This document shows, piece by piece, positions 39,585-52,828 of a stretch of 64,000 bases of DNA (within the stretch, counting starts at the first letter, position 1; each line of letters starts with the position of its first letter). Below the pieces are notes generated by a model. The model was not told where the DNA came from. It made no database searches and was given only the letters and a program-made list of their open reading frames with translations. Location of the stretch: the NCBI GenBank assembly GCA_023055355.1, contig JALJCS010000002.1, positions 7,836,001 through 7,900,000 on the forward strand. The letters are read 5' to 3'. A program made the position numbers and the translations under genes. Origin of the DNA: Agelaius tricolor (lineage: Eukaryota > Chordata > Aves > Passeriformes > Icteridae).

Positions 39585-39667
39585 CCTGCTTTGATCAAGG
39601 GACAGGGCAGATGACCTTCAGAGGTCCCTTCCAGTCTCAATTATTCTTGGGGACCTGTGATTTTATG
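39585..39667 (+). mobile_element. CR1 LINE 3' end fragment, short
   Basis: The sequence has 'cctgctttgatcaaggg', 'cagatgaccttcagagg', 'tcccttccagtctcaatta' and 'ctgtgattttatg', the ordered endings of a CR1 3' tail. A few bases ('tggggac') are inserted between the two terminal repeats. Only about 80 bases remain. Confidence 0.8.
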
Positions 39668-41394
39668 CTACCTCTTGCCCTAAATCTTTTAAATGACAAA
39701 CTCTGAGTAAGAGTGGCACCCAGAGAGCAGGGGACTGGTCAGCTCCTTTCTCCCCTTGTGGCACAGGCCTGGGGGTGATATGGCCATTTTGCAAGTTTTC
39801 ATTCAGATGCTGGCTGTTGCTGATGAATTCCTGTTGTGGAAAAGGCCAGACCCAAAATGGAAAAAGGAAAAAACCCAAACTACAAGGCAGACAGGAGCAG
39901 GGGTCAGCAAGCCACAGCGAGAGGGATGCGGGAGGGTGTTTTACATGTACCCACAAGAATGGTCCTGCACACATCCACTGACACATTTGACATTGAGGTC
40001 AATCATGTCTTTCAGCTATTTGGAGAGTGACATTGCTGCGGGTTTCGAAAGGATGATCTGCAAGTGCAGCCAAAACCATCTCATTAGAGCACCTGCCAGT
40101 CTTTATCAGTTGTCAAATAAAGCAGATGGATTTGGTCAGCAAACCTGCAGATAAAACATTAAAGGTTTTGTTGTGCTTTTCTTCTTTACTTTGGGCCCCA
40201 CTTCAAAGCTAGTTTCTGCTTTAAAGTTCTGACTCAGTCCGATAAATAAAAGAAGTCTAAGTTTTCAGTTAACAATGTTTATTACAAAAAACCAACACAG
40301 CTGACCCTTGCAATTGTTAGCATAGGCAGACTTCATCTCCATTTTTTTGTTATTAAAGGAAGGGAAATGGTTTACCAGAAGTTACTACTAAATATTTCTA
40401 TAAATAAAATAACAAGCATTAATGATAATCATTCAGTAACAAGAATTCTTTACCTCTTATCTTAGAAGTTTAAAACAATCATGCCTCACAGAACTAAAAC
40501 AGGATGATACAAGAAAAAGGATGTAATTCCCATATGGCTGTAAAATTAGGCTGCTCCTTTTAGCATGAACTGTATGGACACAGTATACACACAGCAGTGG
40601 AAACAAGAGAGCTGCATCTCACCTGTTGGGGCAGTTGCCCAAGCCATTGCCCCCTGTACTTCAGAGCAGCCTCAAAGACTACAAGATTATACATAACTCA
40701 CTGCTGTACCTTTTCCAGAGCTGGCACTGGCCACCAATGTGGCTGGAAGCCCAGTGCCCTCCAGCAGGACAGATCACTGAGGGGCAGATACTTTCCCTGT
40801 CTCCCCTTAAGCCTCTTTGGACAGGAGGAGCAATGCTGAAGCTGGTACACCAAACCTTGGATTGTGTGGGTACAAAAATCTTAATCACTCAGGTGTTTGT
40901 GCAACACAAACATTAGAAAGAAGCACAGATACCTTCAGATGGGATTCATTAAGAAAATGCAAATTTATCTCCTCAGCAAGCTATTCATACTTTCCTTTCA
41001 ACTCTGATTATTGTTACAGAAAGCATCTCTACATATTCATTACTTTCCAGCAGCTACTTCCTAACTGATTTCACTGCTGATGGGATTGAATGTTGCTTCA
41101 GAAGTATTTCTGAAGCTGAGATTAAGAGGTGAGCATCTTTCTGAGATTATCGCCAAGGACATAAATCTCAGAGCGATGTGATGAATGGAGAGGCACTTGG
41201 GGAGCAGACCTTATCTTGCACCAATGATTTCAGGGAGGTAGGGGTCTCTGGGAGAAGTGAAGAAATAACAACACTTGTCAAAGAATATTTTAATAAGATA
41301 ATTGGCATAATGTAGCAAATGCTTTCTTGTGATGAATTAGAAAACATTTTTTCCTTTCTGGCAAAGCCCTCACTTATCACCTGGAAGCAAAACT
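39668..41394. other. No gene seen; unique sequence
   Basis: A 132-codon frame at 39756-40154 competes with a 107-codon minus-strand frame over the same bases. AT-rich sequence from 40240 to 40520 may be part of a conserved element, but the case is weak. Confidence 0.55.
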
Positions 41395-42310
41395 AATTGA
41401 GTAATTCAAATGAGAATTATGAAGCAATGCTGTTAATAATCTCTTCTGTGTAATAATTCTTTGTCATGCAGACATGCAAATGATTTGCAGCTCCCAAGAG
41501 AACATGTTTGTGACTAATGAGAAGAAAACAGGCCAGATTTTACCTTCAGCAGGAAAGCCTACATCCACTGTAAAATCATCAAAGGTGTTGAAATAACATA
41601 TGATTTAATGTGTAATTGAGAGTAATTCTATTAATTCTTCAAATTATATTAGTTTATCACAATGTACTTTTCCTGATGCCTCATGAATGATATTCCTTAA
41701 ATCTCACAAAGAGAAGTTCTCGTCCATTGAGGAGCTCCTGCAGCTGGTACAGTGGCAGACTGGCAACATTTTAATATTCCAAGCAAATCTGTATGGGTCA
41801 AAGCAAACCACAAAGCCTGAAATCTCTGCATCTGGCATTTCAGCTGGATTTACCTGGAAGGGAGGAGAAGGAATGGCAGGAGGGAGAGGGGAGAGGGAGG
41901 AGCAGCCCTGGCTTTCAGGTGGAATTGTAATAATTCCTTTATGGCAGGGCATTAACATAGAGCCCGTGCCAGTGAAATTAGCCCACCATTGTACTGGATA
42001 AACAGCGTCTCGTTGAGACAACAAACCTGTTGATCTTATCTGTCAAGACCTAGAGCATCATCTGGGTTTTGCTTTATCAGCTGCTCTGTCAACAGTTCCC
42101 CCATAAAGAAAAGAAATTGCAATAGCGAGAGTAAAAGCAGCCTCCAGCGCACAAGAAGCTTTTTGCTTTAGCAACCTGCCAGGCCACAAAAACGTGCCAC
42201 TTTAAAGAAGAAGGCACATTGTTACTGGAGAAGATAGCCTCTGGGCAATGCTCAGCAATGGGATTACAGTGAATTCCATCTTGGACAACAACTTGATGAT
42301 ACAGATGGGG
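41395..42310. promoter_or_regulatory. Candidate conserved enhancer block
   Basis: This repeat-free block has the character of a vertebrate conserved non-coding element: evenly mixed AT-rich sequence, no low-complexity runs, and clustered transcription-factor-like words. Visible sites include GTTAATAAT (41432-41440, HNF1 or homeobox type), the POU octamer ATGCAAAT (41474-41481), TTATCT (42036-42041, GATA type), an E-box CAGCTG (42078-42083) and CTGTCA words typical of TALE homeobox proteins nearby. A small inverted repeat GTCTC-gtt-GAGAC lies at 42007-42019. There are overlapping frames of about 105 codons on both strands (41687-42024), but neither looks like a protein. Conservation is inferred by appearance, not measured. 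Confidence 0.35.
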
Positions 42311-44299
42311 ATGAGTTTAGTGTTTGCAACCAAAGTTTCTTACCAGAAACCTCAGAAGTTTAGTGAAACTTTGTCTTTAATTTTGCTTGGTTTTCCTTTA
42401 TGCATTTGTGACTGTATCTAAATTTAATGGAGAAATATAACAAAGCAAACAAACAAAAAAACCTCAACTCACAATGCTTGGAATATTTTGCTTGAAAATT
42501 TTATCAGTGAAACCAGGGGACTTAACACTGTGTTTCCCTCCCTTGCAGCTCATTTTTCCTCTGGTGTTTCCCTTTCCTTTTCCATCAAGCTGACATGAGA
42601 AGATGGCCTTTCATTATGTGAGCAATGGAAAGTACCCCTGGATGAGCATTAGCTCCTTAGCCAACATCACCTGCCATTGTATAATATTAGCTTGGAGAAC
42701 TTGATGAAGGAAAGATTTATCTGGGTGCCCAGGTGCTGATAGAAAGTGACCTAGTTTCTTCCCCTGTTTGTATTCCATTTACTGCTGAGCCAAGAGGGTG
42801 CACAGAAAGAGGCAAAGCAAGCCCAAGAATATGAGGAAAGCCATACCTTGGGGAAGGAAGATCCATTAGGGAGTGACTGCCTAGACATGCTCTGGTCTCT
42901 GAAAAATATTGTAAGCTTTCAAGCTCCTATTAAAAGGATCAGCCTGTCCCTTTCTAAAACAATTTCTGCAACTGTGAAGCCTGTAACATCCTCGTGTCTT
43001 TAACAAGGAAAAGAGAAAAACTACTTAAATTAAATGGCTTTGGTACAAAGAGGATCTGGCAGTGCCCAGCTTTATATTATTAACGTTTCCCAGGAGTGAT
43101 GTTCCACAGTGGCAGGCTGATGTAATTACCAGAAGTAAAGTTGTAAGTACTATTGAAAAGACCAAGAGATTTGCTAGTGACTTCAAAGAGGTAAAGATTT
43201 GTGTGGATTTGCACAGGGATAGAAAATGCAATGGGTTAGAAAATCAGGTCCTCCAGTGTCTTTAATCTTTTGTGGGCTTTATCCAGACATTTTGGTTTAC
43301 AGGGGATTTAAATTAAGTTGCAAGAGAGACTTCCTAAACTTTCTATCTGAATGTTATATTATGTGGGTTTTATACTATTAGCTTAAAAACTGACCTTTTC
43401 TAAGCTTTTTGGATTAATGGCTTGTGGACAACTAATGCTGGCATTGGCAAGGAATTTACTTTCATGATGTGGAGACAGATGATGATCTAATAGTGATTTG
43501 CCTTTATCCAGGAAATTCACATATGTATTAAAAGATGAAAGAAAGGTCTTAGAATGAACCAGTAAATTATCAAAAAATGACAAAGCACACTGGATAAAGT
43601 ACAGTGGAAAATGCATTTGAGAGAACTTGTAGTACAAGATATGCTACAGAGAGTCATTGTGATAGAATATGATCAGACAGACCTTTTTTGATCCTATTTT
43701 TGTTTGAGGAGTAATGGTTTTAGTATAATTATGCAGATTTGTTCTGAATTATTTATAACAGATAGTGTGCCAGCTTTTGTGGTTTGACTTTTTAAAATTT
43801 TTCTTTCCTTAATGTAGGTCAGTCTTAAATTTAAAAAAGCAGTCAACTAAGGGATAAAAAATCACTTGTGCCTTAACATAACCTATTGTTCATATGGATA
43901 TGGGGCAAAGGGATACCTTCTCTCAGACTGTGCACTGTGACAAGATGTCCCAGGGGATTCAGTGTTCTAAGGATCCTCTTTGTTGTTTTACAGCAAAGGT
44001 GGGAATGTCACTTCTGTAAGGTTGTAAGACATTTTCAAAAATGCTCAGCCCTGTGAAAATGCTATAAATTGCCTGAAACAAAGATTGCTGCAAAGATCCC
44101 TTCAAAGACAAAAAAGCATCTTTTAAGAGATTTCCAGCTTCCATTCTGACCTTGCCACTGGTCAGCTATTTTTTCCCTCTGGCCCCTAGATTCCAGCATA
44201 CTTTGAAAGCCCACCATTATAAGAATTTTATTCAGGTCAAACCTGGAATAAGTTAAGGCATGCTTCACTAGGCAAACAGACATCCATTAAAAGAAATGT
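42311..44299. other. No gene seen; unique sequence
   Basis: AT-rich, with frames of 84 codons or less and no recognisable repeat. Confidence 0.6.
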
Positions 44300-44398
44300 T
44301 TCCACTGTGCCTCAGTTTCCCTCTGTGTTCAATTGGAATAAAGATGCTTATTCCACAGCAACACTGCATGGTAAAAGCTCGCTTGCTTTTTAAAACCC
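44300..44398 (+). repeat. Ancient MIR-like SINE remnant
   Basis: The sequence 'actgtgcctcagtttccct' followed by 'ctgtgttcaattggaataa' and 'agatgcttattcc' matches the core of MIR-type SINEs ('gcctcagtttccc...ctgtaaaatgggaataat'). The later part (44355-44398) is more divergent. Copies this old are often fixed and can be exapted. Confidence 0.75.
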
Positions 44399-47300
44399 CA
44401 TGGTTTTAAAAACATGGTGGGCTGGGCATGGCTGACTACTCACCCTTGAGCAGAAGTGAAGTTGTTATAACTCCCAGTATCCTCAAAAAGGCAGGCAGAG
44501 GACTCAGTAGGAGCTGAATGAAGCAAATGTTAAGAACCAGCTATGGGAGGTGATGTCAGTCCCCTGCCTTCTGTCTCCAAGGCCTTTGCTGGACCATCTC
44601 TGTGGTCTGGAAGAGCTGTAGCCAAGGCTGAAGTTAACAGGCAGGGCCTACAGGATAATCCTACAAGATGGACTATGAATGCAGGAAAAAAGAGAATGCT
44701 TGCTCTCTCTCTCTTCACACCCAAAAAGATGAAAAGTACTACTTGCAACTTTCCCCCAGCTCAGGCATTTTGTAGATTACACTGTAAAATGCTTATTCTT
44801 TTTGATCATTCTTAAAAAGAAATGCATCAACTCTGTGGCTGTGTCTCTTTTCCTCATAGGTGTTGCATGAGTGAAAGGGGTTGGTGAGGGAGAGGGGTTG
44901 GGCATAGAGTGCCTCCCATTCCCTTGGTTAACTTAGGCCGTGGCTGGCTGAGAAAAAGACTGAGCACAGAAATGAGGCAGAGGGCACAGGAGTCAGGGGA
45001 AGAAGACCTTTCCCATTATTTGCTTGTTCCAACACAAGATTGCCCCTGCAGATGAGGGGAGCCTTGTAGGAATGCTGTTTTAGCTGACATGGGAGAGGTT
45101 CTTTATAAGCTGGGACCAGTCTGCTGGAGAGATGCCTGCTGCTGCACAGTGTGCAGGTCCCCAGCTGCTGCTCTGCAGTCAAGGTCCCGAGTGTGTAGGG
45201 AGGTGCTGAACCAAGTTCCAAAAAGAACCTTTGGGCAGTGCTTTGCTGCAAGTGCCACCTGTTGATTGACATTCTTTTGAAAGAAACATCAGTGTTTTGC
45301 ATATTTTCATGATGTCTGGATTGAGCCAAATACTTTACTGGGGGCCAAGGAAGACCATGCTGGGAGAGGAATATTGATTTCTTCTGTAGTGTGTAAGCTA
45401 TGACCTGCTACCTAGGGCCCTTTCAGACTTTTAAGTAACACTGTCCTACTGCATCATTATTTCTGGACATGGGATTCCCATGGGTCTCCTCCCTTCACAT
45501 TGTTTTCACGGGCTCTCAGTCTTTTCTGTAGGTCTTAGTTTGTCAGAGGGTATTAGGAAACTATTTTGAAGCCTCTAACAGTCAGTGGCATGTGGAGGTG
45601 ATGCTCTAGGGCCTTGTTGAAATTAAACATTTACTGCTTGACTTGTTTGTGATGACAGGGACCTGGCTGATCTTCTCTTCCTATGCAAACTGGCAAAGCT
45701 CTGCATTTCAGCAGCTGGGAAACCAGCCCAGTCGGCACCACTCCTCCTTTGTAGTGAGGAGCAGCTTAGCCTGAGAGCACAGAGTCTCAAAGCAGTGCTC
45801 CCTGTCCTCCAGAATAAAACTTTTTGATGAGCTCTGCTGCAGGAGATCATGGAAATACTAGTGAGGGGATTGCTGAGTACATGTGTTGTCCTTATGGGTT
45901 GTGGAATCAACATTTAATGAATGTATGCACTCCTTCCCTCTCTCCGGAGAGGTAAGTGTTGCATGGGCAGCACAACTAATAGATATAAATTTAGGCACTC
46001 AGAATAATATCTGACAAGATAGGAACATACAAATCAGCTGTTACTCACCACTCTTTCCCTAGCCCTGGTGCATGAGGCACTGGCAGTTTTCAAAGTAAGG
46101 ACAGACACCCTGCAAGCCACAAGTGCCACTGCATTAATGTTAATGACAATATTTGTCTCTGCCTGGGCACAAGGGTCCCCTCCATCTGCTGCAAATATTT
46201 TTGCTGTGCTGGACTCCCTAACCTAGCTATTTTAACTTTCTGGTGCATAACAGTTAACGGAGCTGTCTCAGTTGCTTTTGTATTTTGTAGCTTTTCTAAC
46301 CAACTGTGGTTGCACCTGTCTGGTATTTGACAAGCCATCAACCAGTGTGCTTAGTGCCAGTGATGTCCATGTACAAGGAATAACACTTTTTCAGAGCCTA
46401 GCACTCACTTCAGCAAAGTTGCCTTTTCCCACCTTTCCAAAACCTCTCAGATGTGGACTCTATCCTGTTGTCTGTCGGGAAAAGAAATTCATCTCAACAT
46501 ATCCAGGCTCCAAAGCACAGTGAAAGAGCAGCTCAGAGGAGGAATTCATGCAGGGAATTACTTTGGGCAAGGGACTGTCTCTGATCCCCTCTGCTTTATG
46601 CAACATTTACTATACAATGGGATTTGTTTGTTCTTTCACCTGTGAATGTAGCATGTATAGCTGTGTGTGTGCACACTAACAAATAGACTTCAAGCATTTC
46701 CCATGCACTCTGCTGATGACAAAACCACATTGGGAATTTGCAGATCTGAGAGAAGAACTTGGAAAAATGATATATGATGTTTCAACCACCATAAAAGACT
46801 TCCTGACAAGGTTGTATCTGACACACTACCATATATTAACCAATTTACCAAGCAGAAATTTTAAGACAAATAAAAGAATGTATTTCTCTTGCACAAGCAT
46901 AATCAACCTCTAGAGCTCTTTACCACTCTAGAATTTGTGACAGACAAAGGGATAAAATAATTCACAAGTATTTTTTTTTTAAAAAACTGAAAATCAATCC
47001 TGCTATATCACTATAAGTGGAATTGATTAATTAAAAGTAGAAGTATCCCAGCATAGGAGGCAGACAGCTGTGTGCTTTTCTTGTTCTGCACACTTCCCCT
47101 GAACATTTGCTGCTGGCCACATGAGTGATTTAACTAACTGCACAAGACAAGTTCATGTCCTCATTTTATAGCCATCTTTCAGGTAAAATACAACCCAGAA
47201 TGGATCCTCACTGCTTCTTGCTGTTGCTGATGTCTCACTACTTGCCTTGAGGGTGATCCATGAGTGAAGTCAGCAGAACTGCAGTGCTATTCAGGGATGC

Positions 47301-49174
47301 CTTAGGATTGTATTGGGGTTTAGGCTAAATATCAAATCAACTCAAGCAATCATGTTTTACCCATATATACCAAGTTTCCCCTAGAAAGTTCAGCTGGAAA
47401 AAGTCCTTCCTGTTACTCTGTTTAGCAGGTAGGCAGTTTAGCTACCACATCCTGTTCAGCATAAGTCACCATGTCCACTGACAGGCAGCCAGCCTGTACC
47501 CACGCGTAATCTGTGTCACTTTGGAAGCAGCACAGAAAAACCCAGGAAATCAGAGACTTTTTATCATGGGTGTAGGCAAAGAAGCTCACCTCAAATTCAG
47601 GCTGTCCCAGCTAATAACATTTGTTCCCATTGCTCTGAGGGTACCTGAGCGTCTTTCTGGATTCAGCTGTCCAAGTGGAACTCGATCTGGGTGACAGCAG
47701 GGAGGTGGAGGCAAGCAGGGTGCTTTCTGCTCCTCCTCAAGGCTATTGCATCACGATTTTGAGTCAACACATTTCAGACCTCCCACAGAGAGCAGAGCTG
47801 GCTCTTTACCTGTGCAAGACCCATCATAATAACTTCAGGTAGCTCTCCCCAAGGCAATTTGCTGAGATCATACATGACAGTCACAAATATTTCCCAGATT
47901 ACCAAATCATGTGTGTCGGACAAAGAATTTGATTTTTATTTTTTATTTTAATTACTGTAAGGCAAAGGTTAGCTAAAAGACTAAAAATCATACAAATAAA
48001 TATCATACAAGGTGATACAAATAAAAATTACAAATATAAATTTTAAAAAATCATACAAAGTGATGTCTGAATCATTGACTGTGACCTCTTGCATTAAAAT
48101 CCAGAAACAGAGAAGAAGAATCCCACCTTTGCTTCTTCCCTTTTATTTTTGTACCACAAGGCTCTTCTTGCAACACTAGCTAAGAAAGCAGTTTTCTGTG
48201 AACCTTCTTGAAATGAGGGAATCCGCAAAGGAGTGGTAGAAATTTCTATGTTGTGAGCCTTATGCACCACAGGGAAGAAAGAGGTATTGTTGAAAATGTC
48301 AAAATACCTGGAAAAGTAGTAGCAGAGGGACTGGCTAACTGGTATAGTTTAGAATAGGCTTGAGGTTACTCAGGGGGTGAAACAGAGAACTAGAAAACTT
48401 TTACTAGTTCCCTGATTGTATGTATAAGGTATCCACAAGGAAATTGAGGCTGACATTTTTTGGGAGGGACTGTTAGCGGTGAAAAGTCTCAGTTTCTGGC
48501 AAAGTAGCAAAAAACCCCCTCAACACATGTTCTACTTTCTTGCAGAAAGAAAGAGCAGCGGTTTCAGCCACACAGGTGAGGCCAACAAGGTAGCTGAGGT
48601 ACCTATTGACAGATAACACTTTTCTCAGAAGCAAGACAACAATTAGAATGACAGCATGACAGTGTGCGAGGCTCTCATATTTGTCATTCACATTGGATAA
48701 TACTCCCACCTCCATTTGTTGAAACTTGTATCCTTGATCAAGAATGACTTTTTGTCATTTCTGCAAAAGAGCAAAATTCCTCTGGTGAAGAATTTAAAGT
48801 TCAATCAGAGCCAAAATTGCTCAATGTCATTAATAGGGCCCAGACTGAGCTTTTGTGCTGAAATAGCAAGAGTTTAGGGGGAAAAAATTAGGAGGTTAAA
48901 AAAGCAGTTATGAGGCCCCAGAAGGGTGCCAACTATGCAAATCCCCATTCTCCCAATTAACATCTTGTTTCAGTTCTTTCATATTTCTTCTCTGCCTCTG
49001 TTTTTCATGTGTGTATTTTCTGCAAGAATAAACCCAGCTTGGACACAGGAAGGTGAAAGCATTCTTACCATGTTTGTGGTGCAGAACACAAGCAGCCTCT
49101 TTGAGTGTGGGCCAGGTGTGAGCTTAGCTGATACTGAAATTCTGCCAGGTTTTCTATTTTCTACAGAGCAGAAA
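44399..49174. other. No gene seen; unique sequence
   Basis: A 133-codon minus-strand frame (45329-44928) is the longest; it has a mixed composition, no domain I recognise and no convincing splice sites. T/A runs occur at 46971-46986 and the AT-rich repeat at 47981. Confidence 0.55.
47981..48065. repeat. AT-rich degenerate repeat
   Basis: Variants of 'tcatacaaa' and 'tacaaataaa' recur about six times, some followed by 'gtgat'. It is low-complexity DNA with a weak 17-25-base period. Confidence 0.7.
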
Positions 49175-49290
49175 CATACACACACACACTCATATATATA
49201 TAAAAATGAATATATAAAAATATATATATGTATATATGCATGCAAATAAGTATCTATAAATGCATGCAAATGTATTTATGCATATGTTTG
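49175..49290. repeat. (CA)n/(TA)n-rich microsatellite complex
   Basis: A run of 'cacacacac' at 49179-49189 passes into 'catatatatataaa' and several irregular TATA and 'tgcatgcaaat' units up to about 49290. The frames of about 100 codons on both strands here are artefacts of the repeat. Confidence 0.92.
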
Positions 49291-50307
49291 TGCTTAGGTA
49301 CATGCTGTGTGCATCTTGACAGTGCTGGTTTCCATTTCACAGCAGCATTTCAACAAAGTAAAATTGGGGATTTTTTAGTGGAGAATCAGATCTCTGTTGC
49401 ATAATAAAGGAAATAAAACCAAAAGCTATACCTCCTCACTTCCTAAACTAGAAGAGTTTTGGGTTTGAGGCTCCTGATTGGAGGAAGTTGTTAGGAGTTG
49501 TCTCCCAGCACATCCCAAACCTGTGCTTGGCTGTCCTGACAATAAGCAGCCTTCCAGCTCCCCTGGTTGGCACAGTGAATTTGTCAGCTTCACTTCAGAC
49601 AGCAAGAGGCAAGGAAATAGCTGGGCCTTCAACTGGCCCCAGTGTTTCAGTGGAAACACATCTGGGACATGGTCATCAAACACATTCTGGAGAAGCAGTG
49701 AAGAGAAACACATCTGAGTCTCCCTTGCTGAAGCCCTTACATTTTTGTGGTACCATCCATCTGAGCCAGCTGTGTAGGAACTTGTGGCTGTGTAAGTAAA
49801 GCTTTATTTTTTCACCCTGCTCGTGCAGACCTCTGTCAGTACACAATGTGTAAAACTGGAGTGTCATGGCGGTCACAGTTCTGGCATATGCTCTTGAAAA
49901 AAGATTTTATCAATGTAAAAAACACTCACTGCTAGAAACAAAGCAGTAGACATCTTGGTTTGTTTTGCTCAGTAAGTAGAAGGATGCTGTTTTGCCTTGG
50001 TGATTCTCTGCACTCTGATTTTTTCCTACCAATTTCAGGTGCATCAAAACAGCATATTTCATTCTAGAAAAAGAGCTTCCTTCCTATTTTTTGAGGGTTT
50101 TGATTTTTTCTTGGTCAGTGCATGTCTTTCAGAAATGTAGTAAGTGGCATCAAGGAATCCTCCTGCCTGTGAAATTAGAGCCCTTGTTGAGCTGTAAACT
50201 TGCACTGCAATAAAGTGATTTTAGTTTTTTGTATCCTACAGTTTTGCATGTAGGCTCCCTGGATTTAGAGGCTTATAAAAGAGTCCATAGGCAAGCTCAT
50301 ATTTAAA

Positions 50308-50475
50308 GAGTCACGAAATGGGCAAGGTTGGAAGGGACCACTGGAAGTCACCTAGTCCAACCTCCCTGCTTTGGCAGAGTCTCCTAGAGCATGATATTAA
50401 GGCTTGTGTCCAGATAAATTTGTACTATGTCCAGGGAAGGAGACTAGGACTTTTCACCAGTGAAGAGTTGTGATG
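50308..50475 (-). mobile_element. CR1 LINE 3' end fragment, antisense
   Basis: The reverse complement of a CR1 tail starts at 'gagtcacgaaatggg' and passes through 'aaggttggaagggaccactg', 'cacctagtccaacctccctg', 'gtgtccagataaatttgta' and 'ccagggaaggagactagga'. It fades near 'agtgaagag'. This is the only CR1 besides the 9.4-kb copy to lie on the minus strand. Confidence 0.91.
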
Positions 50476-51376
50476 TTTTCCAAAAAACTGATGATCTTTA
50501 CACAGCAATCTCTGCCTGTACATCCAGATGACCCCTCTTTTGGCAGGAAAGTGCAATGGAAACCCAAGAGTGGCATTAGAAATAATTACCTTACATGATA
50601 CTATGTTGGGTCCCAGCTGAACTGAGAGAGTTAAACTGTTGCCCCAAGGGCTCTTTGTCAGACTGTGTTGATGATCTCAGGCAAGACAGATTTCCTACAG
50701 ATTACAGAGGCATATCTGAACACTGAGTCAGTTCTTGTCCAAAAATTATGAGTAGCCTGAAGATAATGCCCTGCAGCAGCAGGCAACCTGCCACAGGCCT
50801 GCCAAAGACTGGCCAGATTTTGAGCAGCACCCAGCAGGCCCAGCATTATGTGAGTCCCAGTATTTTACAGCTGGTGTCCTTAAGAGATGGCAGCTTTTAT
50901 TTCTGGTCAGCTTTGGGTTTGGTGGGAGCCAGGAGCTGCTGCACACAAGCAGATAGAGCACGGTAGCTGCTGTATCTCAACTTGTGCTGTGTTGGGTGGC
51001 ATTTTTCCTCTGGGTAAGACAGCACCTCCTGCAGCACATGCAGTGTCACTTGGTATGCTGGACTTCTAGCTGGGAAGGACATCTACAGTCCTGAGTATCA
51101 CTTTGCAGAAGCTGATGATTTGTGTTCTTATCTGTTATCTCTCTTCATCATTTCTAGATTAAGTCTTGCACAGGCAACATGATTTATATAGCTCAGTAGA
51201 ATGAGTCATCGAAGTTAAATGCCCTTTTATCCTTATTTCTTAATGGGTAGTCTCATCCTGGTCATTCTTTAAAAGAACAAATCTTCTAACATATCTTCAA
51301 TGATAAGAAATGGCTCCTTGGTCTCTGTTGCTGACATAGACACATTTATTTGCCTGTTGCACATTCACATGCTCAT

Positions 51377-51437
51377 CTCCTCTTCTCTCTCTCTGTCTCT
51401 TTCTCTCTCTCTGTCTCTGTCTCTCTCTCTCTGTCTC
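51377..51437. repeat. (TC)n microsatellite
   Basis: About 60 bases of TC repeat are interrupted by 'tgtctct' variants. The plus strand is pure pyrimidine apart from the G of those interruptions. A frame reading through it gives a Leu-Ser run, which is not a gene. Confidence 0.95.
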
Positions 51438-51940
51438 ATGTTCATGCATCCTCCTGGAGGTCCTGCTTTCTTATATGTACATTAGTACACAAAACACAAC
51501 CAAGATAAAAGACTTGCACATCCTAATTAGCCTGGTTGATTTTTACTTGTTCTGGAGAGCCTTAAAACCTGAAAAGGCATTGAAAATCAACAGTGTGGCA
51601 CTTTATCCAACAAGAGAATATCTGTTTTCATAGGTGAGCTACCCAGTACTAGCAGTCCTGACCTGCCTGGCTATGGGGTGAATTGAGATGGAAGAAAACA
51701 CTCTACATTCCCAAGAATAGGCACAGATTATCTTTTCTTTAACCTTCCAGTTTGTTTCCCCTACTTGTTTGTTTGGGTTGTTTTACCCTCTACCCATTTG
51801 GTGTGTTTCTGGTTCAATGCCCCTGTAAAGGCCAGAGGAATTAGCACTGTTGAAAGAAATCCAGAATTGCTGAATTGCCCTTGTGTTGTCTGGACTTTGT
51901 TATGGCTTCAGTTCATTAAAACCAAGAGATGGATAGCTGG

Positions 51941-51949
51941 AAGAGAGAA

Positions 51950-51980
<31 letters not shown>
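51941..51980. repeat. (GA)n microsatellite
   Basis: About 40 bases of GA repeat with two 'gaaa' interruptions. It is the strand complement of the TC tract that ends 504 bases upstream. Confidence 0.95.
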
Positions 51981-52828
51981 CGAGCTAGAGGGGAGCACTT
52001 GTGGCTGGACTCTGGTAAGTCTACCTGAGGGGCCAGACCTGTTTTCTTTTGAAAAGAACACTGTGAAAAAGTCCCAACTGTGAAATGACAGGCTAAGTAG
52101 GAAATAGACATATTCCAGGCAAGCTGGAGAAAGATAGATGCTCTGTGCCCTAATTTTCCCAAGTTCCTCCTCTCTGGTTCCCATCAGTGCTGCAGCTGGA
52201 TGTGTAAATGGGTGTGTTGCATCCCTGCCTCACTTCTCCAGTTCTCTGAGCTCTGTCAGTTTATTCCTCCACACACTTCCCATTCCTCTGATGTCCCCAA
52301 AGAGTGACCTGGGCAGGTCCCATTGCTGGTGTGGTGGGCTACCTGCAGCTCCTACTGATTGTTGGTGTCCCTGAGGACCTGAGGACAAGGAATTTCCCAC
52401 TCTATGGAATCTCTGTGTGGAATCCAGCTGCCATGTATTTGTTGACTCTATCCCAAACAGGTGGACAAGGCACAAGATGAAGGATGCAGTAGGGGAGGAA
52501 TTGTGCCTTCTTAAAGAAAGAGAGAGATGCAGCCAGCTGAGAAAAAGGGAGAGGCAAGACTGAATCCTTAGTTTGTCTAATTTTCTCTGAAAATTCAGTT
52601 CTTCAAAAAGCTGAATTTTACATAGCTATTTCAAATCAAGCTTACCTATTTAGGTAAAATTATCAAGGCAGCCTAGAATAGGAGTAGAGTCCTTGAGGCA
52701 TGGCAGCAATACAGTGACTTTTCCCTATCAGTTCTCTAAAAACTTGCTGTTGCCACACCAGTAATTGCAACAAGGGAGATGATAATAGTAACGAGCTGTC
52801 CTATTTTTAACAAACCAGGAATGAAAAT

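Noticed and set aside
39756..40154. 132-codon plus-strand frame
   Set aside because: A 107-codon frame on the opposite strand overlaps it; neither is protein-like.
41687..42024. Overlapping frames of about 105 codons on both strands
   Set aside because: Antiparallel frames of equal length are expected by chance; the sequence looks like a regulatory element instead.
44928..45329. 133-codon minus-strand frame
   Set aside because: No family recognised, no upstream promoter or splice signals, and composition is like the surroundings.
51811..51825. 'ggttcaatgcccctg' as a tRNA B box
   Set aside because: No A box at the right distance upstream and no cloverleaf can be drawn.
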